Positions 61,000-64,000 of a stretch of 64,000 bases of DNA are shown here, in pieces. The position numbers and the translations under genes were made by a program. The number at the start of each line of letters is the position of its first letter. Positions within the stretch are counted from its first letter, which is position 1. The notes beneath the pieces are model-generated. The model was not told where the DNA came from and searched no databases. It saw nothing but the letters and a program-made list of their open reading frames with translations. Origin of the DNA: Sphagnum magellanicum (lineage: Eukaryota; Streptophyta; Sphagnopsida; Sphagnales; Sphagnaceae); NCBI GenBank assembly GCA_021904315.1, contig CM038918.1:18739349-18803348 (forward strand), written 5' to 3'.

Positions 61000-63900
61000 G
61001 ATTCAGATTAGTATAGCCATACACAGTGTGTAAATAAATGACCATCTCTGTCTCTTTCAGTTGTTGCTGCCTGTTAGCTGAGCTCAATGATCTACGATCC
61101 TTCTTGTGTAGTACAACAGGTTTTGCTGTAGAACAAACTCTGGACATAAGGGACACGATTTTTTCACATGGGTATATTTCACTCATGTTTGCAGAAACAT
61201 TCTTTAACTGCATAGTCAAGTAAGGAACCTAGATCTCATTTGTTTTCCTGTGAGGAGAGTCTCAGCAAACCACTGAAGAATAGGAAGTGGTTATGCTAGG
61301 CAAATTGTAAGCAGTCCTAGTGTTGTACCTGTTCAAACTGATCTTTGTGCCATGGCAATCAAATTCTTTCTGAAATTGAAACGGAAATCAACTAGATAGG
61401 AGATCAGTTCAGCGAATCTCACAGGAATGACTTGTTCTGTAGTTCAGCAATTACATCAGATTGCAAATCTTCAACAGGTTAGCAGACTCCACAGTCACCA
61501 TTGAATAAGGATTGTGGTTTCTTCGTCCTTGAAACCAGCCTCTGAGCCTCATGTACTGGGCTGTTTCTGTACGAAGAACTGGAAGAACTTGCATTTAGAG
61601 CCAACTGCTTAAACACATTCACATGTCAGGTTTGTCCATCATAGCATGTGATCCAGGAAGCTCATTTTTTAATCTGATAGACTCTAGATCTGTGGACTTC
61701 GTTCATAAAGAAACTCTCACCTCACCTCACCGAGCTGGACTGCAAACTAGTTTTGTGTTCTAACTTCGTCATTGAACATTCCTGTGGGACACACATGTTC
61801 TCAAACACCGCTCCTATGGTACACACAATGAATGCCAAGTTAGCAACATATGTGCATCCTCTGGACATGCAACAAAGTTCCATTCACTTCCAAAATTACA
61901 GTCTAATGTCATCTGGTTGTCCAGGCTCCTGGTGGTGATGGCCTCAGAGACTGGCTACTGGAAAACACTGGATCCCGTGAGGCTGTATTAGTAGAACATT
62001 GAAACCTGGATGCAATTCAAAGCCTCTTGAATCTTACCCAACCGAAGCCAGATAAAAGAAGGGGGTTTACTGCTCAGTGGCATTTCACCAACAAAACATT
62101 TGGAAATGCAAAAGCAGAGAAAGTGAGAAAGAAATTGCACAATGATCCAAACAAAGCAGGTTCAAAGATCAGCAGGAATTGGGTACAGGTACCAAGGTAA
62201 GTATGCCTCTCACGCTTGAAAAACTAACACACTGCAAGACCCTGACCATTTGCATTCCAACGCCATCTTTCTTCTCCAGGTTAAACCTTCAAACTTGTGA
62301 CAAGCAGCTTCCACCTTCACATAATTCCAAAGTGGGTGAGGGGATTAGTTGACATCTCAAATGTTAGTATGCAAGCTTTCCTAAATCTTCAATTACTTTT
62401 CATCTAACCTTCCACTACAAGTCCTTTCCATAAAAGCTGGAACTTTGGAGTTGGGAAGAAAGCAAGCTCCATGCACCAATTAGCCTACAACATTTCAGAC
62501 ATCATTAGTATATTTTCAAAATTGCAGAGAAATCTACAGGACAAAAGATTTGAAGGGTTTAGGGTTTAGGGGTTAATATGGTTGCTTTCATGCAATTGTG
62601 TCAGTCCTTGAGCAATTCCCATCATGATTGTTTTGCCCAATCCAAAAAAGTTGAGGTTTGTCATTAAATAGTAAAAAGCTACTTGTCAAGAAATGAGTTT
62701 GACACATATTCATATGCCGACATGTGTTTTGATGATCATTCAATATGCAATTTAGCCCCAAAGTTGAACCTAGTTGATATGTCAAAATGACCCCAAAGTG
62801 CGCACTTCTTTTCCACCTTCATTACATCAGAGTCACACCATTTAAAAACATGGCAATGAGTTCAGTCATAACCTTATGAGAGTTGCTTGCAAAAATGTCA
62901 AACCATCACCTTCAGCACGAAATAGCAGTGATGAGCTGCCATGACTACCTACTGACTTCAATCAGCTTATGATGGTGATGGGTGTAGATAAGTATACAAT
63001 AATCTACCCAAGATAATGAGTTTCTGTTGCATTTCAGGAAGCAATGAAAGTCATGATGTTGGTAGATATCTAGCTACTTACCAAAAAATGATGGAAGTGG
63101 TATCCTCTGCACCAAGGTTGTGAGGGTAAGCTTCCTTTCCTGTCAGTTTGTCCCTGTAAAAGCAAGCATCTTCAACTGAACCGCTTGAGAGGACTACATA
63201 TAGGCCAGTGGTGGGGACATCGTTAATGTACAAATGTGAAATTTAGAAGTGATGGCCTTGATGGAATGCCTGGACCCACACACTCCCAAAATGTTTCTAT
63301 CTCTGAAGGCAGGGTTGCTGCTGATGTTGAACTCCCAGATCTGAAAACAAAAGTGCTAGTCAAATAATAAACTATTGCCTCCATGCACATGGACGGAAGC
63401 CTGAGTTTGAAGAATGTTCATAAAGCTACACAGAAAGAGCTGCCACGATGAATATTACAAGAAACACCCTTTCACAACCTGTAACGTGTTCAACCTGCCC
63501 ACTTTGTAAGGTATGGCAAAAAACTACCTGTACAGGTATGTATAGAAACTGAGGTTGCTGTGAAACAAGGTCTCAATTTGGATCTTCAAGGCGCAAATTT
63601 GAGGGGGACATGGCTTCTTTATGCAGTCATGGAATCACATCAAACTTGATGTCAAAAAGATATGGGAGAGAACCTTCCACATGTGCAGTAAGAGAGCCAG
63701 AGTCAGAGCTCATTTCTCTCCAACAATGATTGGACTTGTCAAATATCAATGCACAAGCTCGTCTCAGTTGCCATCACTTTGAGCTTGCAAGCCCTGTCAT
63801 ATCATTCCAGACAATTGATTATTCCACACCCATCAAAATTTTCCAGACCCTATTGGCATATGATGAGTTCCAGAAAACACCTTAAACATCTTGCTTTCAA

Positions 63901-64000
63901 GACCTGAATTTCTGTTGCCAATTATAATACACGGCTGCAAATCTGTTCCTGCTCTACAAAGCTCCATTGAGTAGTCCACAATGAAAAGAAATTCTTGCTT
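61000..64000. other. Remainder of arm 2 beyond the small gene
   Basis: No intact gene. The region matches 42388-45470 inverted, including the decayed exon-like block at about 63220-63355 and the telomere-type motif near 62555-62575. Open frames shared with arm 1 (for example GTHMFSNT-P-VHTMNAKLAT at 61753-61938) lie in generally conserved DNA and show no special coding pattern. Confidence 0.5.

Larger units (their letters stand above)
59020..64000 (-). repeat. Arm 2 of the inverted segmental duplication (continues past the window)
   Basis: Reverse-complement partner of 42388-47520, with the same order of conserved blocks and a similar length (about 5 kb). It extends to the last base of the window, where gtagtccacaatg pairs with cattgtggactac at 42415, so the full duplication is longer. 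The arms point away from each other around an 11.5 kb spacer. Confidence 0.92.

Noticed and set aside
1-64000. CRISPR array, bacterial operon or intact autonomous retrotransposon
   Set aside because: No regularly spaced identical repeats, no operon-like gene packing, and no reverse transcriptase, integrase or long terminal repeats were found in any frame.

Overview
The window looks like nuclear DNA of a land plant with a large, gene-poor, AT-rich genome. Genes are split by GT-AG introns. There are short TTTAGGG telomere-type motifs, a small terminal-inverted-repeat element in two copies, and a stray plastid-type tRNA-Arg. The polyphenol oxidase starts with a secretory signal peptide rather than the plastid transit peptide usual in seed plants, which together with the gene content suggests a non-seed plant (bryophyte, lycophyte or fern). 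That placement is inference; nothing here fixes the species.

Layout. 1-6.7 kb: intergenic DNA with local repeats. 6.7-9.9 kb (+): two-exon polyphenol oxidase with one in-frame TGA before its C-terminal domain. 11.8-12.2 and 19.3-19.7 kb: two inverted copies of a ~375 bp MITE. 13.2-14.8 kb (-): broken aspartyl-tRNA synthetase pseudogene lacking its middle exons. 15.1-15.6 kb (+): intact intronless TMEM18, head to head with that pseudogene. 17.1-18.6 kb (-): intact four-exon cytochrome b561-domain protein. 18.6-29.1 kb: gene desert with a decayed plastid trnR-ACG copy at 27.9 kb. 29.2-33.0 kb (+): ten-exon bacterial-type (class I) glutamine synthetase-like gene whose frame is complete except for two TGA codons and a missing ATG. 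34.2-37.1 kb (+): seven-exon CutC-family gene with an open frame but changed conserved residues. 40.7-41.9 kb (+): exon-like blocks of an unrecognised, damaged gene. 42.4-47.5 and 59.0-64.0 kb: two arms of a large inverted segmental duplication, the second running off the window. 47.5-59.0 kb: AT-rich spacer with tandem repeats.

Two points stand out. First, losses in the damaged genes fall largely on conserved arginine codons (CGN to TGA, TGC, CAA or CAC), the pattern expected from deamination of methylated CpG. Second, the duplication carries small, unrecognised reading frames conserved between arms: a 64/83-residue protein with the motif GDIGPSRYKPP behind a conserved 5'-UTR intron, and a short frame ending in a conserved tail containing IPNPSAHKKLP. 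These are the best candidates for something undescribed.

Nothing suggests that the recognised genes form a pathway; they look like independent plant genes separated by repeat-rich DNA. All exon boundaries were read by eye from GT-AG sites, reading phase and family conservation. No alignment or database search was run.
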